Part shown: positions 10,342-24,560 of the stretch, piece after piece
Layout of the letters: the number at the start of each line of letters is the position of its first letter
Position numbering within the stretch: the stretch's first letter is position 1
Assembly: GCA_038049695.1 (NCBI GenBank)
Contig: CP142461.1
Location: 25,675,001-25,739,000 of the forward strand
Direction of reading: 5' to 3'
DNA from: Cinnamomum chago
Taxonomy: Eukaryota > Streptophyta > Magnoliopsida > Laurales > Lauraceae
Length of the DNA: 64,000 nucleotides
Translations under genes and position numbers: made by a program
Notes under the pieces: model-generated
What the model saw: the letters and a program-made list of their open reading frames with translations, nothing else
Database searches by the model: none
Told to the model about the DNA's origin: nothing

Positions 10342-13300
10342 TCGGGGCGTAAAACTAGAGTACAACACTTGAAACCTTATTTTCTATTAAAGCTCGATCC
10401 TAGAGTTCTCTAAAAGGAGTATTTGCACCGAGGGTCGCATGAAACACATAGTATAGTCAACAATTTCGCATAGATACATTGATTGTGTTTTCGTGCAGAG
10501 GTTTCGTACAACGCGCTCGAAGTTCTAGTTTTAGCCGTTTCAATCGTAAAACTTCCTACAGTATTTCCCAAACCCAAGATTCACCCGAAACCCATTTCAA
10601 ACCGAAAAGAATCTCGAAATAACCTATAATGCGCAACGCAGCCCAGAATCTCTTCAATTGGATTTCGAGGCGTAAGACTAGAGTACGACACTTGAAACCC
10701 TTTTTTCTTTTAAAACTCGATCGCGGAGTTTTCTAGAAGGAGTATTTGGACTGAGGGTCGCATGAAACACATAGTAGAGTCAAAAACTTCGTAAAGCTAC
10801 ATTGATTGAGTTTTCATACAGAAGTTCTGTACGATGCTTCCGAAGTTCGACTTTTAGCGTTTTCTAGAGGCAGAACTCCCTGAAGTGTTTACCAAACCCA
10901 AGATTCACCCGAAACCCGTTTCAAACCGAAATGAATCTCGAAATAACCTACAATGCGCAACTCAGACCACAATCCTTTCAATAGGATTTCGAGGCGTAAG
11001 ACTAGAGTACGGCACTTGAAACTTTATTTTCTATTAAAGCTCGATCCTTGAGTTTTCTAGAAGGAGTATTTGCACCGAGGGTCGTATGAAACATATAGTA
11101 TAGTGAACAATTTCGCATAGATACATTGATTGTGTTTTCGTGCAGAGGTTTCGTACAACGCGCCCGAAGTTCGGGTTTTAGCCTTTTCAGACGTAAGACA
11201 TCCTGAAGTGTTTACCAAACCCAAGATTCACATGAAACCCGTTTCAAACCGAAAAGAATCTCGAAATAACCTACAATGCGCATCTCAGCCAGAATCTCTT
11301 CAATTGGATTTCGACGCGTAAGACTAGAGTACGACACTTGAAACCCTATTTCCTATTAAAGCCTGATCCTAGAGTTTTCTAGAAGGAGTATTTCCACCGA
11401 GGGTCGCATGAAACACATAGTAGAGTCAACAGTTTCGCATATATACATTGATTGTGTTTTCGTGCAAAGGTTTCGTACAACGCGCCTGAAGTTCGGGTTT
11501 TAGCGTTTTCAGACGTAAAACTTCATGAAGTGTTTACCAAACCCAAGATTCACCCGACACCAGTTTCAAACCGAAAAGAGTCTCGAAATAACCTACAGTG
11601 CGCATCTCAGCCCAGAATCTCTTCAATTGGATTTCGAGGCGTAAGACTAGAGTACGACACTTGAAACCCTTTTTGCTTTTAAAAATGGATCCCGTAGTTT
11701 TCTAGAAGGAGTATTTGGACCAAGAGTCGCATGAAACACATTGTAGAGTCAACAACTTCGTAAAGCTACATTCTTTGAGTTTTCATACAAACGTTCCGTA
11801 TGACGCATCCGAAGTTCGACTTTTAGCCTTTTCAGTCACAGAACTCCCTGAAGTGTTTACAAAACCCAAGATTCACCCGAAACCCGTTTTAAAACGAAAA
11901 GAATCTCGAAATAACCTACAATGCGCAACTCAGCCCCGAATCCTTTCAATTGGATTTCGAGGCGTAAGACTAGAGTACGACACTTGAAACCTTATTTTAT
12001 ATTAAAGCTCAATCCTAGAGTTTTCTAGAAGGAGTTTTTGCACCGAGGGTTGCGTGAAACACTTATTATAGTCAACAATTTCGCATAGATACATTGATTG
12101 TGTTTTCAGGCAAAGGTTTCGTACAACGCGCCCGAAGTTCGGGTTTAGCCTTTTCAGACGTAAAACTTCCTGAAGTGTTTACCAAACCCAAGATTCACAT
12201 GTAACCCGTTTCAAACCGAAAAGAATCTCGAAATAACCTACAATGCGCAACTCAGTCCAGAATCCTTTCAATTGGATTTCGAGGCGTAAGACTAGAGTAC
12301 GACACTTGAAATCTTATTTCCTATTAACGCCCGATCCTAGAGTTTTCTAGAAGGAGTATTTTTACCGAGGGTCGTATGAAACACATAGTATAGTCAACAA
12401 TTTCGCTTAGATACAATGATTGTGTTTTCGTGCAGAGGTTTCGTACAACGCGCCCGAAGTTCGGGTTTTAGCCTTTTTACACGTAAAACTTCCTAAAGCG
12501 TTTACCAAACCCAAGATTCACCCGAAACCCGTTTCCAACCGAAAAGAATGTCGAAATAACCTACAGTGCGCATCCCAGCCCAGAATCTCTTCAATTGGAT
12601 TTCAAGGCGTAAGACTAGACTACGACACTTAAAACCCTTTTTTCTTTTAAAACTCGATCCCGGAGTTTTCTAGAAGGAGTATTTGGACCGAGAGTCGCTT
12701 GAAACACATAGTTGAGTCAACAACTTCGTAAAGCTCCATTGATTGAGTTTTCGTACAGAAGTTCCGTACGACTCTTCCGAAGTTCGACCTTTAGCCTTTT
12801 TAGTCGCAGAACTCCCTGAAGTGTTTACCAAACCCAAGATTCACCCGAAACCCGTTTCAAACCGAAAAGAATGCCGAAATAACCTACAATGCGCAACTCA
12901 GCCCAGAATCCTTTCAATTGGATTTCGAGGCGTAAGACTAGAGAACGACACTTGAATCCTTATTTTCTATTAAAGCTCGATCTTGGAGTTTTCTAGATGG
13001 AGTATTTGCACCGAGAGTCGAATGAAACACATAGTATAGTCAACAATTTAACATAATTACATTGATTGTGTTTTCGTGCAGAGGTTTCGTACAACTCGCT
13101 GAAGTTCGGGTTTTAGCCTTTTCAGACGTAAAACTGCCTGAAGTGTTTACCAAACCCAAGATTCACCCGAAACCCGTTTCAAACCGAAAAGAATATCGAA
13201 TTAACCAACAATGCGCATCTCAGCCCAGAATCTTTTCAATTGGATTTCGAGACGTAAGACTAGAGTACGACACTTGAAACCCTTTTTTCTTTTAAAACTC

Positions 13301-13570
13301 GATCCCGGAGTTTTCTAGAAGAGGTATTTGGACCGAGAGTCGCAAGAAACACATACTAGAGTTAACAACTTCGTAAAGCTACATTGATTGAGTTTTCCTA
13401 CAGAAGTTCCGTACGACGCTTCCGAAGTTCGACTTTTTAGCCTTTTCAGTCCCAAAATTCCCTGAAGTGTTTACCAAACCCAAGATTCACCCGAAAGCAT
13501 TTTCAAACTGAAAAGAATCTCGAAATAACCTACAAGGCGCAACTCAGCCCAGAATCATTTCAATTGGATT
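10342..13570 (+). repeat. HOR unit 4 (10-mer, 3229 bp)
   Basis: Order M1-M10. M9 has the one-base deletion actcgctgaag together with gatcttggag and aactgcctgaag, a combination found only in units 4, 6 and 8. M4 is the long form. It has a private gaaaagagtctcg in M4. Confidence 0.96.
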
Positions 13571-15506
13571 TCGGGGCGTAAAACTAGAGTACAACACTTG
13601 AAACCTTATTTTCTATTAAAGCTCGATCCTAGAGTTCTCTAAAAGGAGTATTTGCACCGAGGGTCGCATGAAACACATAGTATAGTCAACAATTTCGCAT
13701 AGATACATTGATTGTGTTTTCGTGCAGAGGTTTCGTACAACGCGCTCGAAGTTCTAGTTTTAGCCGTTTCAATCGTAAAACTTCCTACAGTATTTCCCAA
13801 ACCCAAGATTCACCCGAAACCCATTTCAAACCGAAAAGAATCTCGAAATAACCTATAATGCGCAACGCAGCCCAGAATCTCTTCAATTGGATTTCGAGGC
13901 GTAAGACTAGAGTACGACACTTGAAACCCTTTTTTCTTTTAAAACTCGATCGCGGAGTTTTCTAGAAGGAGTATTTGGACTGAGGGTTGCATGAAACACA
14001 TAGTAGAGTCAAAAACTTCGTAAAGCTACATTGATTGAGTTTTCATACAGAAGTTCTGTACGATGCTTCCGAAGTTCGACTTTTAGCGTTTTCTAGAGGC
14101 AGAACTCCCTGAAGTGTTTACCAAACCCAAGATTCACCCGAAACCCGTTTCAAACCGAAATGAATCTCGAAATAACCTACAATGCGCAACTCAGACCACA
14201 ATCCTTTCAATAGGATTTCGAGGCGTAAGACTAGAGTACGGCACTTGAAACTTTATTTTCTATTAAAGCTCGATCCTTGAGTTTTCTAGAAGGAGTATTT
14301 GCACCGAGGGTCGTATGAAACATATAGTATAGTGAACAATTTCGCATAGATACATTGATTGTGTTTTCGTGCAGAGGTTTCGTACAACGCGCCCGAAGTT
14401 CGGGTTTTAGCCTTTTCAGACGTAAGACATCCTGAAGTGTTTACCAAACCCAAGATTCACATGAAACCCGTTTCAAACCGAAAAGAATCTCGAAATAACC
14501 TACAATGCGCATCTCAGCCAGAATCTCTTCAATTGGATTTCGACGCGTAAGACTAGAGTACGACACTTGAAACCCTATTTCCTATTAAAGCCTGATCCTA
14601 GAGTTTTCTAGAAGGAGTATTTCCACCGAGGGTCGCATGAAACACATAGTAGAGTCAACAGTTTCGCATATTACATTGATTGTGTTTTCGTGCAAAGGTT
14701 TCGTACAACGCGCCTGAAGTTCGGGTTTTAGCGTTTTCAGACGTAAAACTTCATGAAGTGTTTACCAAACCCAAGATTCACCCGACACCAGTTTCAAACC
14801 GAAAAGAATCTCGAAATAACCTACAGTGCGCATCTCAGCCCAGAATCTCTTCAATTGGATTTCGAGGCGTAAGACTAGAGTACGACACTTGAAACCCTTT
14901 TTGCTTTTAAAAATGGATCCCGTAGTTTTCTAGAAGGAGTATTTGGACCAAGAGTCGCATGAAACACATTGTAGAGTCAACAACTTCGTAAAGCTACATT
15001 CTTTGAGTTTTCATACAAACGTTCCGTATGACGCATCCGAAGTTCGACTTTTAGCCTTTTCAGTCGCAGAACTCCCTGAAGTGTTTACAAAACCCAAGAT
15101 TCACCCGAAACCCGTTTTAAAACGAAAAGAATCTCGAAATAACCTACAATGCGCAACTCAGCCCCGAATCCTTTCAATTGGATTTCGAGGCGTAAGACTA
15201 GAGTACGACACTTGAAACCTTATTTTATATTAAAGCTCAATCCTAGAGTTTTCTAGAAGGAGTTTTTGCACCGAGGGTTGCGTGAAACACTTATTATAGT
15301 CAACAATTTCGCATAGATACATTGATTGTGTTTTCAGGCAAAGGTTTCGTACAACGCGCCCGAAGTTCGGGTTTAGCCTTTTCAGACGTAAAACTTCCTG
15401 AAGTGTTTACCAAACCCAAGATTCACATGTAACCCGTTTCAAACCGAAAAGAATCTCGAAATAACCTACAATGCGCAACTCAGTCCAGAATCCTTTCAAT
15501 TGGATT

Positions 15507-15829
15507 TCGAGGCGTAAGACTAGAGTACGACACTTGAAATCTTATTTCCTATTAACGCCCGATCCTAGAGTTTTCTAGAAGGAGTATTTTTACCGAGGGT
15601 CGTATGAAACACATAGTATAGTCAACAATTTCGCTTAGATACAATGATTGTGTTTTCGTGCAGAGGTTTCGTACAACGCGCCCGAAGTTCGGGTTTTAGC
15701 CTTTTTACACGTAAAACTTCCTGAAGGGTTTACCAAACCCAAGATTCACCCGAAACCCGTTTCAAACCGAAAAGAAGATCGAATTAACCAACAATGCGCA
15801 TCTCAGCCCAGAATCTTTTCAATTGGATT
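15507..15829 (+). repeat. Hybrid monomer M7/M9 in unit 5
   Basis: Same chimera as at 8397-8719, including gaagggtttacc and gaagatcg, 7110 bp downstream of it. Confidence 0.92.
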
Positions 15830-16153
15830 TCGAGGCGTAAGACTAGAGTACGACACTTGAAACCCTTTTTTCTTTTAAAACTCGATCGCGGAGTTTTCTA
15901 GAAGGAGTATTTGGACTGAGGGTCGCATGAAACACATAGTAGAGTCAAAAACTTCGTAAAGCTACATTGATTGAGTTTTCATACAGAAGTTCTGTACAAT
16001 GCTTCCGAAGTTCGACTTTTAGCGTTTTCTAGAGGCAGAACTCCCTGAAGTGTTTACCAAACCCAAGATTCACCCGAAACCCGTTTCAAACCGAAATGAA
16101 TCTCGAAATAACCTACAATGCGCAACTCAGTCCAGAATCCTTTCAATTGGATT
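15830..16153 (+). repeat. Hybrid monomer M2/M6 in unit 5
   Basis: Same chimera as at 8720-9043, with ctgtacaatgc and the M6-type ending cagtccagaatcc. It keeps the C form gagggtcgcatg, whereas the true M2 of this same unit has the T form. Confidence 0.92.
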
Positions 16154-17451
16154 TCGAGGCGTAAGACTAGAGTACGACACTTGAAATCTTATTTCCTATT
16201 AACGCCCGATCCTAGAGTTTTCTAGAAGGAGTATTTTTACCGAGGGTCGTATGAAACACATAGTATAGTCAACAATTTCGCTTAGATACAATGATTGTGT
16301 TTTCGTGCAGAGGTTTCGTACAACGCGCCCGAAGTTCGGGTTTTAGCCTTTTTACACGTAAAACTTCCTAAAGCGTTTACCAAACCCAAGATTCACCCGA
16401 AACCCGTTTCCAACCGAAAAGAATGTCGAAATAACCTACAGTGCGCATCCCAGCCCAGAATCTCTTCAATTGGATTTCAAGGCGTAAGACTAGACTACGA
16501 CACTTAAAACCCTTTTTTCTTTTAAAACTCGATCCCGGAGTTTTCTAGAAGGAGTATTTGGACCGAGAGTCGCTTGAAACACATAGTTGAGTCAACAACT
16601 TCGTAAAGCTCCATTGATTGAGTTTTCGTACAGAAGTTCCGTACGACTCTTCCGAAGTTCGACCTTTAGCCTTTTTAGTCGCAGAACTCCCTGAAGTGTT
16701 TACCAAACCCAAGATTCACCCGAAACCCGTTTCAAACCGAAAAGAATGCCGAAATAACCTACAATGCGCAACTCAGCCCAGAATCCTTTCAATTGGATTT
16801 CGAGGCGTAAGACTAGAGAACGACACTTGAATCCTTATTTTCTATTAAAGCTCGATCCTGGAGTTTTCTAGATGGAGTATTTGCACCGAGAGTCGAATGA
16901 AACACATAGTATAGTCAACAATTTAACATAATTACATTGATTGTGTTTTCGTGCAGAGGTTTCGTACAACTCGCTCGAAGTTCGGGTTTTAGCCTTTTCA
17001 GACGTAAAACTTCCTGAAGTGTTTACCAAACCCAAGATTCACCCGAAACCCGTTTCAAACCGAAAAGAATATCGAATTAACCAACAATGCGCATCTCAGC
17101 CCAGAATCTTTTCAATTGGATTTCGAGACGTAAGACTAGAGTACGACACTTGAAACCCTTTTTTCTTTTAAAACTCGATCCCGGAGTTTTCTAGAAGAGG
17201 TATTTGGACCGAGAGTCGCAAGAAACACATACTAGAGTTAACAACTTCGTAAAGCTACATTGATTGAGTTTTCCTACAGAAGTTCCGTTTCGTACGACGC
17301 TTCCGAAGTTCGACTTTTTAGCCTTTTCAGTCCCAAAATTCCCTGAAGTGTTTACCAAACCCAAGATTCACCCGAAAGCATTTTCAAACTGAAAAGAATC
17401 TCGAAATAACCTACAAGGCGCAACTCAGCCCAGAATCATTTCAATTGGATT

Positions 17452-20400
17452 TCGGGGCGTAAAACTAGAGTACAACACTTGAAACCTTATTTTCTATTAA
17501 AGCTCGATCCTAGAGTTCTCTAAAAGGAGTATTTGCACCGAGGGTCGCATGAAACACATAGTATAGTCAACAATTTCGCATAGATACATTGATTGTGTTT
17601 TCGTGCAGAGGTTTCGTACAACGCGCTCGAAGTTCTAGTTTTAGCCGTTTCAATCGTAAAACTTCCTACAGTATTTCCCAAACCCAAGATTCACCCGAAA
17701 CCCATTTCAAACCGAAAAGAATCTCGAAATAACCTATAATGCGCAACGCAGCCCAGAATCTCTTCAATTGGATTTCGAGGCGTAAGACTAGAGTACGACA
17801 CTTGAAACCCTTTTTTCTTTTAAAACTCGATCGCGGAGTTTTCTAGAAGGAGTATTTGGACTGAGGGTTGCATGAAACACATAGTAGAGTCAAAAACTTC
17901 GTAAAGCTACATTGATTGAGTTTTCATACAGAAGTTCTGTACGATGCTTCCGAAGTTCGACTTTTAGCGTTTTCTAGAGGCAGAACTCCCTGAAGTGTTT
18001 ACCAAACCCAAGATTCACCCGAAACCCGTTTCAAACCGAAATGAATCTCGAAATAACCTACAATGCGCAACTCAGACCACAATCCTTTCAATAGGATTTC
18101 GAGGCGTAAGACTAGAGTACGGCACTTGAAACTTTATTTTCTATTAAAGCTCGATCCTTGAGTTTTCTAGAAGGAGTATTTGCACCGAGGGTCGTATGAA
18201 ACATATAGTATAGTGAACAATTTCGCATAGATACATTGATTGTGTTTTCGTGCAGAGGTTTCGTACAACGCGCCCGAAGTTCGGGTTTTAGCCTTTTCAG
18301 ACGTAAGACATCCTGAAGTGTTTACCAAACCCAAGATTCACATGAAACCCGTTTCAAACCGAAAAGAATCTCGAAATAACCTACAATGCGCATCTCAGCC
18401 AGAATCTCTTCAATTGGATTTCGACGCGTAAGACTAGAGTACGACACTTGAAACCCTATTTCCTATTAAAGCCTGATCCTAGAGTTTTCTAGAAGGAGTA
18501 TTTCCACCGAGGGTCGCATGAAACACATAGTAGAGTCAACAGTTTCGCATATTACATTGATTGTGTTTTCGTGCAAAGGTTTCGTACAACGCGCCTGAAG
18601 TTCGGGTTTTAGCGTTTTCAGACGTAAAACTTCATGAAGTGTTTACCAAACCCAAGATTCACCCGACACCAGTTTCAAACCGAAAAGAATCTCGAAATAA
18701 CCTACAGTGCGCATCTCAGCCCAGAATCTCTTCAATTGGATTTCGAGGCGTAAGACTAGAGTACGACACTTGAAACCCTTTTTGCTTTTAAAAATGGATC
18801 CCGTAGTTTTCTAGAAGGAGTATTTGGACCAAGAGTCGCATGAAACACATTGTAGAGTCAACAACTTCGTAAAGCTACATTCTTTGAGTTTTCATACAAA
18901 CGTTCCGTATGACGCATCCGAAGTTCGACTTTTAGCCTTTTCAGTCACAGAACTCCCTGAAGTGTTTACAAAACCCAAGATTCACCCGAAACCCGTTTTA
19001 AAACGAAAAGAATCTCGAAATAACCTACAATGCGCAACTCAGCCCCGAATCCTTTCAATTGGATTTCGAGGCGTAAGACTAGAGTACGACACTTGAAACC
19101 TTATTTTATATTAAAGCTCAATCCTAGAGTTTTCTAGAAGGAGTTTTTGCACCGAGGGTTGCGTGAAACACTTATTATAGTCAACAATTTCGCATAGATA
19201 CATTGATTGTGTTTTCAGGCAAAGGTTTCGTACAACGCGCCCGAAGTTCGGGTTTAGCCTTTTCAGACGTAAAACTTCCTGAAGTGTTTACCAAACCCAA
19301 GATTCACATGTAACCCGTTTCAAACCGAAAAGAATCTCGAAATAACCTACAATGCGCAACTCAGTCCAGAATCCTTTCAATTGGATTTCGAGGCGTAAGA
19401 CTAGAGTACGACACTTGAAATCTTATTTCCTATTAACGCCCGATCCTAGAGTTTTCTAGAAGGAGTATTTTTACCGAGGGTCGTATGAAACACATAGTAT
19501 AGTCAACAATTTCGCTTAGATACAATGATTGTGTTTTCGTGCAGAGGTTTCGTACAACGCGCCCGAAGTTCGGGTTTTAGCCTTTTTACACGTAAAACTT
19601 CCTAAAGCGTTTACCAAACCCAAGATTCACCCGAAACCCGTTTCCAACCGAAAAGAATGTCGAAATAACCTACAGTGCGCATCCCAGCCCAGAATCTCTT
19701 CAATTGGATTTCAAGGCGTAAGACTAGACTACGACACTTAAAACCCTTTTTTCTTTTAAAACTCGATCCCGGAGTTTTCTAGAAGGAGTATTTGGACCGA
19801 GAGTCGCTTGAAACACATAGTTGAGTCAACAACTTCGTAAAGCTCCATTGATTGAGTTTTCGTACAGAAGTTCCGTACGACTCTTCCGAAGTTCGACCTT
19901 TAGCCTTTTTAGTCGCAGAACTCCCTGAAGTGTTTACCAAACCCAAGATTCACCCGAAACCCGTTTCAAACCGAAAAGAATGCCGAAATAACCTACAATG
20001 CGCAACTCAGCCCAGAATCCTTTCAATTGGATTTCGAGGCGTAAGACTAGAGAACGACACTTGAATCCTTATTTTCTATTAAAGCTCGATCTTGGAGTTT
20101 TCTAGATGGAGTATTTGCACCGAGAGTCGAATGAAACACATAGTATAGTCAACAATTTAACATAATTACATTGATTGTGTTTTCGTGCAGAGGTTTCGTA
20201 CAACTCGCTGAAGTTCGGGTTTTAGCCTTTTCAGACGTAAAACTGCCTGAAGTGTTTACCAAACCCAAGATTCACCCGAAACCCGTTTCAAACCGAAAAG
20301 AATATCGAATTAACCAACAATGCGCATCTCAGCCCAGAATCTTTTCAATTGGATTTCGAGACGTAAGACTAGAGTACGACACTTGAAACCCTTTTTTCTT

Positions 20401-20679
20401 TTAAAACTCGATCCCGGAGTTTTCTAGAAGAGGTATTTGGACCGAGAGTCGCAAGAAACACATACTAGAGTTAACAACTTCGTAAAGCTACATTGATTGA
20501 GTTTTCCTACAGAAGTTCCGTACGACGCTTCCGAAGTTCGACTTTTTAGCCTTTTCAGTCCCAAAATTCCCTGAAGTGTTTACCAAACCCAAGATTCACC
20601 CGAAAGCATTTTCAAACTGAAAAGAATCTCGAAATAACCTACAAGGCGCAACTCAGCCCAGAATCATTTCAATTGGATT
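17452..20679 (+). repeat. HOR unit 6 (10-mer, 3228 bp)
   Basis: Matches unit 4, including the tagged M9, but has the short M4 and the T form of M2. The short M4 makes it one base shorter than unit 4. Confidence 0.96.
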
Positions 20680-22615
20680 TCGGGGCGTAAAACTAGAGTA
20701 CAACACTTGAAACCTTATTTTCTATTAAAGCTCGATCCTAGAGTTCTCTAAAAGGAGTATTTGCACCGAGGGTCGCATGAAACACATAGTATAGTCAACA
20801 ATTTCGCATAGATACATTGATTGTGTTTTCGTGCAGAGGTTTCGTACAACGCGCTCGAAGTTCTAGTTTTAGCCGTTTCAATCGTAAAACTTCCTACAGT
20901 ATTTCCCAAACCCAAGATTCACCCGAAACCCATTTCAAACCGAAAAGAATCTCGAAATAACCTATAATGCGCAACGCAGCCCAGAATCTCTTCAATTGGA
21001 TTTCGAGGCGTAAGACTAGAGTACGACACTTGAAACCCTTTTTTCTTTTAAAACTCGATCGCGGAGTTTTCTAGAAGGAGTATTTGGACTGAGGGTTGCA
21101 TGAAACACATAGTAGAGTCAAAAACTTCGTAAAGCTACATTGATTGAGTTTTCATACAGAAGTTCTGTACGATGCTTCCGAAGTTCGACTTTTAGCGTTT
21201 TCTAGAGGCAGAACTCCCTGAAGTGTTTACCAAACCCAAGATTCACCCGAAACCCGTTTCAAACCGAAATGAATCTCGAAATAACCTACAATGCGCAACT
21301 CAGACCACAATCCTTTCAATAGGATTTCGAGGCGTAAGACTAGAGTACGGCACTTGAAACTTTATTTTCTATTAAAGCTCGATCCTTGAGTTTTCTAGAA
21401 GGAGTATTTGCACCGAGGGTCGTATGAAACATATAGTATAGTGAACAATTTCGCATAGATACATTGATTGTGTTTTCGTGCAGAGGTTTCGTACAACGCG
21501 CCCGAAGTTCGGGTTTTAGCCTTTTCAGACGTAAGACATCCTGAAGTGTTTACCAAACCCAAGATTCACATGAAACCCGTTTCAAACCGAAAAGAATCTC
21601 GAAATAACCTACAATGCGCATCTCAGCCAGAATCTCTTCAATTGGATTTCGACGCGTAAGACTAGAGTACGACACTTGAAACCCTATTTCCTATTAAAGC
21701 CTGATCCTAGAGTTTTCTAGAAGGAGTATTTCCACCGAGGGTCGCATGAAACACATAGTAGAGTCAACAGTTTCGCATATTACATTGATTGTGTTTTCGT
21801 GCAAAGGTTTCGTACAACGCGCCTGAAGTTCGGGTTTTAGCGTTTTCAGACGTAAAACTTCATGAAGTGTTTACCAAACCCAAGATTCACCCGACACCAG
21901 TTTCAAACCGAAAAGAATCTCGAAATAACCTACAGTGCGCATCTCAGCCCAGAATCTCTTCAATTGGATTTCGAGGCGTAAGACTAGAGTACGACACTTG
22001 AAACCCTTTTTGCTTTTAAAAATGGATCCCGTAGTTTTCTAGAAGGAGTATTTGGACCAAGAGTCGCATGAAACACATTGTAGAGTCAACAACTTCGTAA
22101 AGCTACATTCTTTGAGTTTTCATACAAACGTTCCGTATGACGCATCCGAAGTTCGACTTTTAGCCTTTTCAGTCGCAGAACTCCCTGAAGTGTTTACAAA
22201 ACCCAAGATTCACCCGAAACCCGTTTTAAAACGAAAAGAATCTCGAAATAACCTACAATGCGCAACTCAGCCCCGAATCCTTTCAATTGGATTTCGAGGC
22301 GTAAGACTAGAGTACGACACTTGAAACCTTATTTTATATTAAAGCTCAATCCTAGAGTTTTCTAGAAGGAGTTTTTGCACCGAGGGTTGCGTGAAACACT
22401 TATTATAGTCAACAATTTCGCATAGATACATTGATTGTGTTTTCAGGCAAAGGTTTCGTACAACGCGCCCGAAGTTCGGGTTTAGCCTTTTCAGACGTAA
22501 AACTTCCTGAAGTGTTTACCAAACCCAAGATTCACATGTAACCCGTTTCAAACCGAAAAGAATCTCGAAATAACCTACAATACGCAACTCAGTCCAGAAT
22601 CCTTTCAATTGGATT

Positions 22616-22938
22616 TCGAGGCGTAAGACTAGAGTACGACACTTGAAATCTTATTTCCTATTAACGCCCGATCCTAGAGTTTTCTAGAAGGAGTATTTTT
22701 ACCGAGGGTCGTATGAAACACATAGTATAGTCAACAATTTCGCTTAGATACAATGATTGTGTTTTCGTGCAGAGGTTTCGTACAACGCGCCCGAAGTTCG
22801 GGTTTTAGCCTTTTTACACGTAAAACTTCCTGAAGGGTTTACCAAACCCAAGATTCACCCGAAACCCGTTTCAAACCGAAAAGAAGATCGAATTAACCAA
22901 CAATGCGCATCTCAGCCCAGAATCTTTTCAATTGGATT
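22616..22938 (+). repeat. Hybrid monomer M7/M9 in unit 7
   Basis: Third copy of the chimera, 14219 bp downstream of the first, with the same breakpoint and the same private bases. Confidence 0.92.
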
Positions 22939-23262
22939 TCGAGGCGTAAGACTAGAGTACGACACTTGAAACCCTTTTTTCTTTTAAAACTCGATCGCGG
23001 AGTTTTCTAGAAGGAGTATTTGGACTGAGGGTCGCATGAAACACATAGTAGAGTCAAAAACTTCGTAAAGCTACATTGATTGAGTTTTCATACAGAAGTT
23101 CTGTACAATGCTTCCGAAGTTCGACTTTTAGCGTTTTCTAGAGGCAGAACTCCCTGAAGTGTTTACCAAACCCAAGATTCACCCGAAACCCGTTTCAAAC
23201 CGAAATGAATCTCGAAATAACCTACAATGCGCAACTCAGTCCAGAATCCTTTCAATTGGATT
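22939..23262 (+). repeat. Hybrid monomer M2/M6 in unit 7
   Basis: Third copy of the M2/M6 chimera, with ctgtacaatgc and cagtccagaatcc. Confidence 0.92.
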
Positions 23263-24560
23263 TCGAGGCGTAAGACTAGAGTACGACACTTGAAATCTTA
23301 TTTCCTATTAACGCCCGATCCTAGAGTTTTCTAGAAGGAGTATTTTTACCGAGGGTCGTATGAAACACATAGTATAGTCAACAATTTCGCTTAGATACAA
23401 TGATTGTGTTTTCGTGCAGAGGTTTCGTACAACGCGCCCGAAGTTCGGGTTTTAGCCTTTTTACACGTAAAACTTCCTAAAGCGTTTACCAAACCCAAGA
23501 TTCACCCGAAACCCGTTTCCAACCGAAAAGAATGTCGAAATAACCTACAGTGCGCATCCCAGCCCAGAATCTCTTCAATTGGATTTCAAGGCGTAAGACT
23601 AGACTACGACACTTAAAACCCTTTTTTCTTTTAAAACTCGATCCCGGAGTTTTCTAGAAGGAGTATTTGGACCGAGAGTCGCTTGAAACACATAGTTGAG
23701 TCAACAACTTCGTAAAGCTCCATTGATTGAGTTTTCGTACAGAAGTTCCGTACGACTCTTCCGAAGTTCGACCTTTAGCCTTTTTAGTCGCAGAACTCCC
23801 TGAAGTGTTTACCAAACCCAAGATTCACCCGAAACCCGTTTCAAACCGAAAAGAATGCCGAAATAACCTACAATGCGCAACTCAGCCCAGAATCCTTTCA
23901 ATTGGATTTCGAGGCGTAAGACTAGAGAACGACACTTGAATCCTTATTTTCTATTAAAGCTCGATCCTGGAGTTTTCTAGATGGAGTATTTGCACCGAGA
24001 GTCGAATGAAACACATAGTATAGTCAACAATTTAACATAATTACATTGATTGTCTTTTCGTGCAGAGGTTTCGTACAACTCGCTCGAAGTTCGGGTTTTA
24101 GCCTTTTCAGACGTAAAACTTCCTGAAGTGTTTACCAAACCCAAGATTCACCCGAAACCCGTTTCAAACCGAAAAGAATATCGAATTAACCAACAATGCG
24201 CATCTCAGCCCAGAATCTTTTCAATTGGATTTCGAGACGTAAGACTAGAGTACGACACTTGAAACCCTTTTTTCTTTTAAAACTCGATCCCGGAGTTTTC
24301 TAGAAGAGGTATTTGGACCGAGAGTCGCAAGAAACACATACTAGAGTTAACAACTTCGTAAAGCTACATTGATTGAGTTTTCCTACAGAAGTTCCGTTTC
24401 GTACGACGCTTCCGAAGTTCGACTTTTTAGCCTTTTCAGTCCCAAAATTCCCTGAAGTGTTTACCAAACCCAAGATTCACCCGAAAGCATTTTCAAACTG
24501 AAAAGAATCTCGAAATAACCTACAAGGCGCAACTCAGCCCAGAATCATTTCAATTGGATT

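Larger units (their letters stand above)
13571..17451 (+). repeat. HOR unit 5 (12-mer, 3881 bp)
   Basis: Same 12-monomer order as unit 3, exactly 7110 bp downstream of it, with the same hybrids, the same 5-bp insertion in M10 and the short M4. M2 now reads gagggttgcatg and M5 reads cagtcgcag, both different from unit 3, so copying was followed by change or conversion. Confidence 0.96.
20680..24560 (+). repeat. HOR unit 7 (12-mer, 3881 bp)
   Basis: Third 12-mer, same order as units 3 and 5. Private changes: caatacgcaactc in M6 and tgattgtcttttcg in M9. M5 has cagtcgcag, as in units 5 and 8. Confidence 0.96.
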